From Methylotenera oryzisoli_B (GTDB lineage: Bacteria > Pseudomonadota > Gammaproteobacteria > Burkholderiales > Methylophilaceae), in contig OZ277031.1 of assembly GCA_965613685.1 (NCBI GenBank), forward strand, positions 248,001-312,000: 64,000 nt of DNA, given 5' to 3'. A program made the translations under genes and the position numbers. The notes beneath the pieces were generated by a model. That model did not search any database. It saw only the letters and a list, made by a program, of their open reading frames with translations, and was not told where the DNA came from. Position 1 is the first letter of the stretch. Each line of letters opens with the position of its first letter. Shown piece by piece: positions 56,938 to 64,000 of the stretch.

Positions 56938-59586
56938 TTACTGTGTTTTTTGTTTGACCCATGCGGCCACGCTGGCCAGAGCCTGTGGCAATTGGCTGGC
57001 ATCGCTGCCGCCGGCCATGGCCATGTCCGGTTTGCCGCCGCCTTTACCGCCCACTTGGCTGGCGACGTGGTTGACCAAATCGCCGGCTTTTAGTTTGCCA
57101 ATTAAATCGGTGGTGACGCCGGCAGCTAAGCTGACTTTGCCGTCTTGAACGCTGGCTAAGACGATGGCCGCCGATTTGAGTTTGTCTTTGAGTTTGTCCA
57201 TGGTCTCGCGCAGTGCGTTGGCATCGGCGCCTTCAAGGTTGACCGCTAAGACTTTCACGCCGTTGATGTCGCTGGCCTGGCCAACTAAATCGTCGCCCTG
57301 GCTGGCAGCCAATTTGGATTTCAATCTGGCCAATTCTTTTTCTAAGGCTTTGGCGTGCTCGCTCAATTGCGCGACTTTGTTCGCCACCTCGCTGCTAGGC
57401 GCTTTAAGCTCGTGGGCCAGTTGCGCGATCAAGGCTTGTTGCTGGTTAATTAAACGCAGCGCGCCTTGGCCAGTGGTGGCTTCTACGCGCCTGACGCCTG
57501 CGGCCACGCCGGATTCGCCGGTGATTTTAAATAGACCAATGTCGCCGGTGCGGTTCACGTGGGTGCCGCCGCATAATTCGCGTGAGCTACCGATGTCTAG
57601 CACGCGCACTTCGTCGCCGTATTTTTCACCAAACAACATCATGGCGCCGGTTTTTTGCGCCGATTCTATGTCCATGACGCGCGCTTGGCACTCGGCATTG
57701 GCTAAAATTTCGGCATTCACTATGGCTTCCACCTGAGCGATTTCTTGCTCGGTCATGGGGGCATTGTGGACAAAGTCAAAGCGGGTTTTGTCGGCGTCCA
57801 CCAAGGAGCCTTTTTGTTGCACGTGGCCGCCTAATACTTCACGCAAGGCTTTGTGCATTAGGTGCGTGGCCGAATGGTTGCGCATGATGTTGCTGCGGGC
57901 CGTTAAATCGACCGTGGCTTTTAAGTTGTCGCCGACTTTGAGGCTGCCGGTTTTTAACACGCCGTGATGGCCAAACACCGCGGCTTGGATTTTTTGCGTG
58001 TCTTCCACTGCAAAAATACCTTGCTCGCTTTTAAGCAAACCGGTGTCGCCTACTTGGCCGCCCGATTCGGCATAGAAAGGCGTGCTGTCTAAGACCACCA
58101 CGCCTTGCTCGCCTTCGTTTAATTGCGGCACGGCGCTGCCGTCTTTGTATAAGGCCAAGACCTTGGCTTGCGTTTCTAAACTGACGTAGCCTTTGAATTC
58201 GGAATTGGCACCGCTGTAGTCTAGGTTGGCGGCCATTTTAAATTTGCCAGCCGAGCGCGCTTGTTCTTTTTGACGGCTCATGGCGGCGTCAAAGGCAGCG
58301 CTGTCTACCGCGACATTGCGCTCGCGGCAAATGTCAGCGGTTAAATCCAAGGGGAAGCCAAAGGTGTCGTGCAATTTGAACGCCAAGTCGCCATTAAAGG
58401 TAGTGTTGGCGGATTGGGCCATGCTGGCCAATTCGTTTTCTAAAATTTCCATGCCGTTTTCTATGGTTTCAAAGAAACGGTCTTCTTCCAATTTGAGTGT
58501 GCTGGTGATGCGCGCTTGTTCGGTTTTGAGTTCCGGGTAGGCGTCGCCCATTTCCTTGACCAAGTCGGCCACCAAGCTGTGGAAGAAGGCACTGCGTGCA
58601 CCTAGTTTGTAGCCATGACGGATGGCGCGGCGCACGATGCGGCGTAGCACGTAACCGCGGCCTTCGTTGCCAGGGATGACGCCGTCGGCAATTAAGAATG
58701 AGCAGGCACGGATGTGATCGGCCAGCACTTTTAGGCTAGGGCTGTTGAGGTCGCTGGTGTGGGTCGCCTTAGCGGCCGCGGCGATCAAGCCTTGGAATAA
58801 ATCGATTTCGTAATTGGCGTGCACGTGCTGCAATACCGCAGCCAAACGCTCCAAGCCCATGCCGGTGTCGACGCTGGGTTTTGGTAGCGGGTGCATGACG
58901 CCGGCTTCATCGCGGTTAAATTGCATGAAGACGTTATTCCAAATCTCGATGTAACGGTCACCGTCTTCATCGGGGCTGCCTGGTGGGCCACCAAAATGGT
59001 GATCGCCGTGATCGTAGAAAATCTCCGTGCAAGGGCCGCAAGGACCGGTGTCGCCCATCATCCAGAAGTTGTCTGAGGCATAACGCGCGCCTTTGTTGTC
59101 GCCTATGCGTATGATGCGGTTGGCCGGCACGCCTATGTCGTTTAGCCAGATGGCGTAGGATTCTTCGTCCTCGGCATAAACGGTGACGGTGAGTTTGTCT
59201 TTAGGTAGTTTGAATACTTCGGTCAGCAATTCCCAAGCGTAGCTGATGGCTTCTTTTTTGAAGTAATCGCCAAAGCTGAAGTTGCCCAACATTTCAAAGA
59301 AAGTATGGTGGCGCGCGGTGTAGCCGACGTTTTCTAAGTCGTTGTGTTTGCCGCCTGCGCGTACGCATTTTTGGCTGGTGGTAGCACGCGTGTAGCTGCG
59401 TTTATCAAAGCCCAGGAACACGTCTTTGAATTGGTTCATGCCCGCGTTGGTGAACAACAAGGTTGGGTCGCCGTGCGGCACCAGTGAACTGGACGACACC
59501 ACTTGGTGGCCTTTTTCGACAAAGAAGGCTAGAAAGGCAGAACGAATTTCATTGCTGCTGGGTTGGCTGCTAAGTTTAATGGTCAT
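56938..59586 (-). CDS. alaS: Alanyl-tRNA synthetase
   Basis: Charges tRNA-Ala and edits Ser/Gly errors. The 882-residue product has the class II catalytic core (SSSLVPHGDPTLLFTNAGMNQFKDVFLG, GDTGPCGPCTEIFYDHG), the editing site HSATHLMHKALREVLG, a zinc-related CGGTHVNRTGDIG and the C-Ala domain ending QVGGKGGGKPDMAMAGG. It lies 40 bases after recX in the recA-recX-alaS-lysC run. Confidence 0.98.
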   Translation of the reverse strand: MTIKLSSQPSSNEIRSAFLAFFVEKGHQVVSSSSLVPHGDPTLLFTNAGMNQFKDVFLGFDKRSYTRATTSQKCVRAGGKHNDLENVGYTARHHTFFEMLGNFSFGDYFKKEAISYAWELLTEVFKLPKDKLTVTVYAEDEESYAIWLNDIGVPANRIIRIGDNKGARYASDNFWMMGDTGPCGPCTEIFYDHGDHHFGGPPGSPDEDGDRYIEIWNNVFMQFNRDEAGVMHPLPKPSVDTGMGLERLAAVLQHVHANYEIDLFQGLIAAAAKATHTSDLNSPSLKVLADHIRACSFLIADGVIPGNEGRGYVLRRIVRRAIRHGYKLGARSAFFHSLVADLVKEMGDAYPELKTEQARITSTLKLEEDRFFETIENGMEILENELASMAQSANTTFNGDLAFKLHDTFGFPLDLTADICRERNVAVDSAAFDAAMSRQKEQARSAGKFKMAANLDYSGANSEFKGYVSLETQAKVLALYKDGSAVPQLNEGEQGVVVLDSTPFYAESGGQVGDTGLLKSEQGIFAVEDTQKIQAAVFGHHGVLKTGSLKVGDNLKATVDLTARSNIMRNHSATHLMHKALREVLGGHVQQKGSLVDADKTRFDFVHNAPMTEQEIAQVEAIVNAEILANAECQARVMDIESAQKTGAMMLFGEKYGDEVRVLDIGSSRELCGGTHVNRTGDIGLFKITGESGVAAGVRRVEATTGQGALRLINQQQALIAQLAHELKAPSSEVANKVAQLSEHAKALEKELARLKSKLAASQGDDLVGQASDINGVKVLAVNLEGADANALRETMDKLKDKLKSAAIVLASVQDGKVSLAAGVTTDLIGKLKAGDLVNHVASQVGGKGGGKPDMAMAGGSDASQLPQALASVAAWVKQKTQ

Positions 59587-59626
59587 AGTTTTACTGTGTG
59601 ACTGCGTTTCTTATGTAAAAGCCAGG

Positions 59627-60067
59627 CTAACTGGCTGGCTCATCGTTCGTTATGCTGCTCAATACTTTTTTAATCACATCAAAGCTAAAGCCGCGGCTTT
59701 GTAAAAACCGGGCTTGCTTGGCCCATTCTTCACGGCTGCTTGGCGCCCCTCGGTATTTCTTTAAGCACACGGCTGTTGCGTTTTCCAGTTCGTGGGCTTT
59801 TATTTCTTTCACGGCAGCGGCTATCAAGTCTTCGGCTATGCCTTTTTCACGCAGCTCGCTGGCGACTTTGGCACTGCCGTAGCGCACTTTTCTGGCGTGC
59901 ACCAATTGCTCGGTAAACCTCGCGTCGCTTAACCAGCCGCGCTTTTTAAAATCATCCAATATGGCCGGGATGTCGTCCGACTCTTCGGCATAAGCCTTTA
60001 GTTTTTGCGCCAATTCAACATAAGAATACTCGCGCTTACCCAAGTGATCCAAGGCGCGCTGGCGCAA
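59627..60067 (-). CDS. recX: RecA regulator RecX
   Basis: RecX binds the RecA filament and limits its extension. The 146-residue product has the family pattern LRQRALDHLGKREYSYVELAQKL, GWLSDARFTEQLVHARKVRYGSAKVASELREKGI and a Phe-rich end (RFLQSRGFSFDVIKKVL). The only start in frame after the upstream stop is TTG at 60067; no strong Shine-Dalgarno is seen. It lies 47 bases after recA, so read-through from recA is likely. Confidence 0.93.
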   Translation of the reverse strand: MRQRALDHLGKREYSYVELAQKLKAYAEESDDIPAILDDFKKRGWLSDARFTEQLVHARKVRYGSAKVASELREKGIAEDLIAAAVKEIKAHELENATAVCLKKYRGAPSSREEWAKQARFLQSRGFSFDVIKKVLSSITNDEPAS

Positions 60068-60114
60068 ACTTTTAGCTTGGTAGACGATGGCTGACCCCGC
60101 TTAAGGCTGTGCTG

Positions 60115-61149
60115 CTAGTCTTCTTCGGCTTCCGCGCGAACCGCCGGCATGGCTTCGGCGATGGCTTTCATGTTGGCACGAATTTTTGCATCAATTTCAT
60201 TAGCGATGGCCGGGTTGGCTTTCAAGAAGTCGCGCGAGTTGTCTTTGCCTTGGCCGATTTTTTCACCGTTGTAGCTGTACCATGCGCCGGCTTTTTCCAC
60301 GAACTTGGCGTTCACGCCCAATTCGATGATTTCGCCTTCGCGGGAAATGCCTTCGCCGTACAAGATGTCAAATTCAGCTTGTTTGAACGGAGGCGCTACT
60401 TTGTTTTTGATGACTTTGACGCGGGTTTCAGAACCGATGACCTCGTCGCCTTTTTTGATGGCGCCGGTGCGGCGTATGTCTAAACGCACGGAGGCGTAGA
60501 ATTTAAGGGCGTTACCACCGGTGGTCGTTTCTGGGTTACCAAACATCACGCCTATCTTCATGCGGATTTGGTTAATGAAGATGACTAAGGTGTTGGTGCG
60601 TTTGATGTTGCCGGTGAGTTTACGTAAGGCTTGGCTCATCAAGCGGGCTTGCAAGCCCATGTGTGAATCACCCATTTCGCCTTCAATTTCCGCGCGTGGC
60701 GTTAGGGCAGCGACCGAGTCCACCACGACGATGTCGACTGAGCCTGAGCGCACCAACATGTCGACAATTTCCAAGGCTTGTTCGCCGGTGTCCGGTTGGG
60801 AGATCAACAAATCCGGCACGTTGACGCCTAATTTGGCGGCGTATTGGGGATCCAAGGCATGCTCGGCATCGATAAAGGCGGCCGTGCCACCCATTTTTTG
60901 CATTTGCGCAATCACCGATAGCGTTAGCGTGGTTTTACCAGACGATTCCGGACCGTAAATTTCCACCACGCGGCCGCGCGGTAAACCGCCTATGCCTAAG
61001 GCAATGTCCAGGCCCAATGAGCCGGTAGACACCGATTGGACGTCTTCGCTTATGCTGCCATCACCCATACGCATGATGGACCCCTTGCCGAATTGCTTTT
61101 CAATCTGCGCTAATGCGGCGGCAAGTGCTTTGCTTTTGTTGTCATCCAT
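60115..61149 (-). CDS. recA: Recombinase RecA
   Basis: Forms filaments on single-stranded DNA for strand exchange and LexA cleavage. The 344-residue product has Walker A GPESSGKT (66-73), the Walker B region VDIVVVDSVAAL, DNA-binding loop L1 with GLQARLMSQALRKLTG and L2 with GGNALKFYASVRLDIRR, and an acidic C-terminal tail (EAEED). I see no clear CTGT-N8-ACAG SOS box in the 58 bases before it. Confidence 0.99.
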   Translation of the reverse strand: MDDNKSKALAAALAQIEKQFGKGSIMRMGDGSISEDVQSVSTGSLGLDIALGIGGLPRGRVVEIYGPESSGKTTLTLSVIAQMQKMGGTAAFIDAEHALDPQYAAKLGVNVPDLLISQPDTGEQALEIVDMLVRSGSVDIVVVDSVAALTPRAEIEGEMGDSHMGLQARLMSQALRKLTGNIKRTNTLVIFINQIRMKIGVMFGNPETTTGGNALKFYASVRLDIRRTGAIKKGDEVIGSETRVKVIKNKVAPPFKQAEFDILYGEGISREGEIIELGVNAKFVEKAGAWYSYNGEKIGQGKDNSRDFLKANPAIANEIDAKIRANMKAIAEAMPAVRAEAEED

Positions 61150-61207
61150 GGTGTTTTGCCTCTGAGTTTTATGTGGTTTTGATTGCTTTTAACAGCCTGT
61201 AATTATT

Positions 61208-61720
61208 TCATAAATCAAGGCTTAAGGTAAGTGCAATCAGCCCTTCAATTAGGGTTTTTGCCGATTGCTGGCGAATTTCTTGGCGGCTGCCGTTGAAGTG
61301 CGCAGTCGTGCTACGCGGGGTTTGATTTTGCCCTAACCAAGCGAAACAAACCGTGCCCACCGGTTTGGCTGTCGTGCCACCACTGGGGCCGGCAATGCCA
61401 GTGACGGCGGCGCTTAATTGGCTGCCACTCATTGCCATCACGCCGCTGGCCATTTCCACGGCGGTTTGTTCGCTGACTGCGCCAAACTTATCCAAGGTGT
61501 TGCTGGCTACCTTGAGCAGGTTTGCTTTGCTGGCGTTGCTGTAACTAACGACGGCGCATTCAAACCAGGCCGAGCTGCCGGCCACACGCGTGATGATTTC
61601 CGCACCCAGGCCACCGGTGCAAGATTCAGCTAAGCTTAAGCTTAAGCCGCGGGCTAGCAGTAAACTGCCGAGTTGCTCGGCCAAGTTATTTAATTCTTTT
61701 TCCATGCTTAGCTTTGCCAT
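61208..61720 (-). CDS. pncC: Nicotinamide-nucleotide amidase (CinA C-terminal domain)
   Basis: A 170-residue stand-alone CinA C-terminal domain, which deamidates NMN to nicotinate mononucleotide in pyridine nucleotide recycling. Diagnostic parts are LSLAESCTGGLGAEIITRVAGSSAWFECAVVSYSNASK, VSEQTAVEMASGVM and AVTGIAGPSGGTTAKPVGTVCFA. It stands directly before recA, the common cinA-recA order. The separate MoCF-domain protein is at 23539-24279. Confidence 0.95.
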   Translation of the reverse strand: MAKLSMEKELNNLAEQLGSLLLARGLSLSLAESCTGGLGAEIITRVAGSSAWFECAVVSYSNASKANLLKVASNTLDKFGAVSEQTAVEMASGVMAMSGSQLSAAVTGIAGPSGGTTAKPVGTVCFAWLGQNQTPRSTTAHFNGSRQEIRQQSAKTLIEGLIALTLSLDL

Positions 61721-61752
61721 TTCCTAGATAAGGGGTTTCCATTTTAAAATCT

Positions 61753-61847
61753 TCACCACAGAGACACGGAGAAACCCTTAAAGCATAACTTGAAGATCGG
61801 CCGACACAGCTTTTGAACTTCTCTGTGCCTCCGTGTCTCTGTGGTGA
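61753..61847. repeat. Family B complete inverted repeat
   Basis: Arms 61753-61771 and 61829-61847 (TCACCACAGAGACACGG.. and its complement) pair perfectly over 19 bases around a 57-base centre. This is the fullest copy of the repeat also seen at 45556-45585 and 49860-49912. It fills the gap between pgpA and pncC. Confidence 0.88.
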
Positions 61848-61859
61848 GAGGCTTTTCGA

Positions 61860-62345
61860 TCAAATAAAGTGCTTCAATATCGATAAAACCAGCATGGCGT
61901 AAACGGCGGCCAGTAAATCATCCAACATCACGCCTAAGCCATTCTTAAATCGCCTATCCAGTTGGCGTATCGGGTAGGGTTTCCATATGTCGAATAAGCG
62001 GAACAGAAAAAAGGCCGTCAGCGTCCACTGCCATTCATTCGGCGTGACGGTTAACACCAACATCATGGCGACAATTTCATCCCAAACGATGCTGCCGTGA
62101 TCGGGCACGCCCAGGGCGTCGCCGGTGACTTGGCAGAAATAGATACCGAGCAGGAATAGGACGGCGATGATGATTAATTGCGTGCTCAAGGCGTAGACGG
62201 AAATCAGCCAGAAAAATGGCAAGCCGACTAAGCTGCCAAAGGTGCCCGGCGCTTTGGCGGCTAAGCCGCTACCAAGGCCTAAAGCAAAAAAGTGCGCCGG
62301 GTGCTGCAAGAGCATGCTCACACTGGGTTTATTTGAAGTGGTCAA
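61860..62345 (-). CDS. pgpA: Phosphatidylglycerophosphatase A
   Basis: Dephosphorylates phosphatidylglycerol phosphate in the inner membrane. The 161-residue product shows GLGSGLAAKAPGTFGSLVGLP, IVWDEIVAMMLVL, DIWKPYPIRQLDRRFKNGLGVMLDDLLAAVY and about four membrane helices, typical of PgpA. Its start lies within thiL (17-base overlap), so translation is coupled in a mog-thiL-pgpA operon. Confidence 0.96.
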   Translation of the reverse strand: MTTSNKPSVSMLLQHPAHFFALGLGSGLAAKAPGTFGSLVGLPFFWLISVYALSTQLIIIAVLFLLGIYFCQVTGDALGVPDHGSIVWDEIVAMMLVLTVTPNEWQWTLTAFFLFRLFDIWKPYPIRQLDRRFKNGLGVMLDDLLAAVYAMLVLSILKHFI

Positions 62346-63288
62346 AGCCTAGCTCCTTGATGTCTAAAATCGCCTTATCTACGCCGTGCACGACCAAGCT
62401 TGGGTCCTGGCTAATTTCGCCTAGGCAGCATAAATCCAGGCCTAGCTTGTTGCCTAATTGCAGCAGCGCATCGTGCGCGGCTTTGGGTGCAGTAAAGCAC
62501 AGTTCGTAGTCGTCGCCGCCGCTTAATAGCAGTTTGGCTTGGCTAGACGAGTCTAGACCGGCGGCTTCTGGCCAATGGCAAGCGTGCGGCCATTGCGACA
62601 AATGCAAGGTAGCGCCCAGGTGGGAAGCCTGCAAAATGTGGCTCAAATCGGCTAACAAGCCGTCAGAAATGTCGATGGCACTGTGGGCGAGCGAGCGCAA
62701 GCCATAGCCCAATGCCACACGCGGTTGCGGGCTGTGTAAGGCGGCACTGCAACGTTTGAAATCGCTGGGGCTGAGACTAAGTTTGCCTTGCAATTGCGCC
62801 AGCGCCAAGGCCGCTAAACCTAAGGGGCCGGACACCCATATTTCATCGTGCAATTGGGCGCTGCTGCGTTTTAAGGCCAGCCCAGCCGGCACTTCGCCCA
62901 TGATTTGTATGCTGATGGTGAGTGGCCCGCGCGTGGTGTCGCCGCCGATTAGATCAACACCAAATGTATCCGCACAGGCAAACAGGCCGCGCGAGAATTC
63001 GGCTAGCCAAGGGTGATCAATGTTAGGCAAGGCGATGGCCAAGGTGGCCCATTTTGGCTGGGCGCCCATGGCTGCCATGTCCGACAAATTAACCGCCAAG
63101 GCTTTCCAGCCTAATTGGTAGGGGTCGGCATTGGCAAAAAAATGCGTGCCAGCCACCAGCATGTCGGCCGAGATGGCCAACGCCATGTTGGCGCCAACGC
63201 GAATGAGTGCGGCGTCGTCGCCCACGCCCAGTTCGCTGTGCTGCGGCGCACGGGTAAAATATTGGCGGATGACATCGAACTCGGACAC
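62329..63288 (-). CDS. thiL: Thiamine-monophosphate kinase
   Basis: Phosphorylates thiamine monophosphate to the cofactor thiamine diphosphate. The 319-residue product has the AIR-synthase-like motifs LGVGDDAALI, GGDTTRGPLTISI, AIDISDGLLADLSHIL and LLSGGDDYELCFTAP. The order thiL-pgpA is common in proteobacteria. It overlaps mog by one base upstream and pgpA by 17 bases downstream. Confidence 0.97.
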   Translation of the reverse strand: MSEFDVIRQYFTRAPQHSELGVGDDAALIRVGANMALAISADMLVAGTHFFANADPYQLGWKALAVNLSDMAAMGAQPKWATLAIALPNIDHPWLAEFSRGLFACADTFGVDLIGGDTTRGPLTISIQIMGEVPAGLALKRSSAQLHDEIWVSGPLGLAALALAQLQGKLSLSPSDFKRCSAALHSPQPRVALGYGLRSLAHSAIDISDGLLADLSHILQASHLGATLHLSQWPHACHWPEAAGLDSSSQAKLLLSGGDDYELCFTAPKAAHDALLQLGNKLGLDLCCLGEISQDPSLVVHGVDKAILDIKELGFDHFK

Positions 63289-63875
63289 TAGGACACCTTG
63301 CTGGCTGATTTGGGGCGAAACGCCGTCACGACGGCCTCGTTGGTGGTCATGTAGGGCGCGCCGATTAAGTCTAGGCAGTAGGGCACGGCGGCAAATATGC
63401 CGTGCACGCTTTGCTTGCCTTGCTCGTCCTTTAGGCCGGCTAAGGTTTGCGCGATGGCTTTCGGTTGACCGGGTAAGTTAATAATGAGGCATTGCTTGCG
63501 TATCACCGCCACTTGCCTGGACAGAATAGCCGTGGGCACAAAGTGCAGGCTGATTTGACGCATTTGCTCACCAAAGCCGGGCATGACCCTATCGGCCACG
63601 GCCAGGGTGGCTTCCGGGGTGACGTCACGCAGGGCCGGGCCGGTGCCGCCTGTGGTTAAAACTAGGTGGCAGTTTTCATCATCGACCAATTGGCTTAAGG
63701 TGGCTTCAATCTCGGCTTGTTCATCGGCGATCAGGCGTTGCTCGAAACGGATCGGGCTGGTGACGGCCGATTCCAGCCAAGTTTGCAAGGAGGGTAGGCC
63801 TAAATCCGGGTACACGCCTTGGCTAGCACGGTCGCTAATGGAAACTAAACCAATTTTAATGAATTCTTTTGTCAT
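63288..63875 (-). CDS. mog: Molybdopterin adenylyltransferase
   Basis: Activates molybdopterin by adenylation for molybdenum insertion. The 195-residue product has the MoCF fold with IGLVSISDRASQGVYPDLGLPSL near the start, the catalytic LTTGGTGPALRDVTPEAT (about residues 73-90) and LPGQPKAIAQTL. It is the first gene of the mog-thiL-pgpA run and is divergent from the edge gene at 63940. Mo-enzymes themselves are not in the window. Confidence 0.93.
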   Translation of the reverse strand: MTKEFIKIGLVSISDRASQGVYPDLGLPSLQTWLESAVTSPIRFEQRLIADEQAEIEATLSQLVDDENCHLVLTTGGTGPALRDVTPEATLAVADRVMPGFGEQMRQISLHFVPTAILSRQVAVIRKQCLIINLPGQPKAIAQTLAGLKDEQGKQSVHGIFAAVPYCLDLIGAPYMTTNEAVVTAFRPKSASKVS

Positions 63876-63939
63876 CTGTTTGTCAGTACCGGAGCTTTAA
63901 GGCTTAATCATACCATTACCAACATTAAAGGACTTTTTC

Positions 63940-64000
63940 ATGCGCACCCCAGTCTCTCAATCAGTGAGCACAGCCGCGGCTAAGCCGGCATTATTTACTA
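63940..64000 (+). CDS. Start of an unidentified gene (cut by the window edge)
   Basis: An ATG at 63940, with AAAGGA about ten bases upstream, opens a frame of 20 codons (MRTPVSQSVSTAAAKPALF...) that runs off the window. The visible part is too short to identify. Confidence 0.5.
   Translation, partial: MRTPVSQSVSTAAAKPALFT

Overview
This window is a chromosomal segment of a betaproteobacterium. The evidence is the S10-spc-alpha ribosomal protein order, the dusB-fis-purH-purD-hemF run, the mog-thiL-pgpA / pncC-recA-recX-alaS-lysC-tRNA-Ser block, and a groE promoter with both a CIRCE operator and a sigma-32-like site. Protein sequences and gene order look most like Nitrosomonadales (a Methylophilaceae-type relative), but the family is an inference from memory. 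The first 11 kb is AT-richer, with the codon choice of highly expressed genes; most of the rest is richer in GC.

Layout. (1) 1-11.2 kb: rpsS to rplQ on the + strand, broken into three transcription blocks by promoters at about 2243-2271 and 8073-8101, closed by a strong terminator. (2) 11.2-25.9 kb: a glutaredoxin-like protein, mgtE and an mscS-family channel, rpmB-rpmG and dut, a TonB-dependent receptor, coaBC, radC, an MgtC/DUF4010 membrane protein, the cstA plus YbdD pair, a CinA-like molybdopterin-binding protein with a YkgJ-type protein, and an MFS symporter. (3) 25.9-34 kb: dusB-fis, purH-purD-hemF, an M18 aminopeptidase and an APC permease. (4) 34-45 kb, mostly minus strand: cytochrome c, a hexose-6-phosphate mutarotase, ilvD, osmC, an FKBP lipoprotein, and parDE-bioA-dacB in one tight run; then rlhA on +, and a PhnA-type protein and an unknown gene on minus. 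(5) 45-47.7 kb: groES-groEL, a small unknown gene and tRNA-Arg. (6) 47.7-54.5 kb: an accessory stretch with a decaying two-partner secretion locus (tpsB with an in-frame amber codon; a tpsA that jumps from its secretion domain into tandem MBG repeats), a hipBA toxin-antitoxin pair and many short dispersed repeats. (7) 54.5-64 kb, minus strand: parvulin, tRNA-Ser, lysC, alaS, recX, recA, pncC, pgpA, thiL and mog, then the first codons of a + strand gene at the edge.

Genes that work together: ribosome and RNA polymerase alpha; GroES/GroEL; the tpsB/tpsA secretion pair; two toxin-antitoxin modules (parDE, hipBA); purine synthesis (purH, purD); RecA with its modulator RecX; CstA with its small partner YbdD.

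The most unusual content is in the dispersed repeats and the accessory region. At least five short repeat families occupy intergenic gaps, one inside groES-groEL. tpsA lies between identical 28-bp direct repeats, hipBA lies between inverted copies of a roughly 45-bp repeat, and a perfect 25-bp inverted repeat stands upstream of the hipBA promoter. I found no CRISPR array, transposase, integrase or prophage gene. I did not find a convincing wholly new multi-gene system; the best leads are the repeat-bounded tpsBA/hipBA stretch and the parDE-bioA-dacB arrangement.
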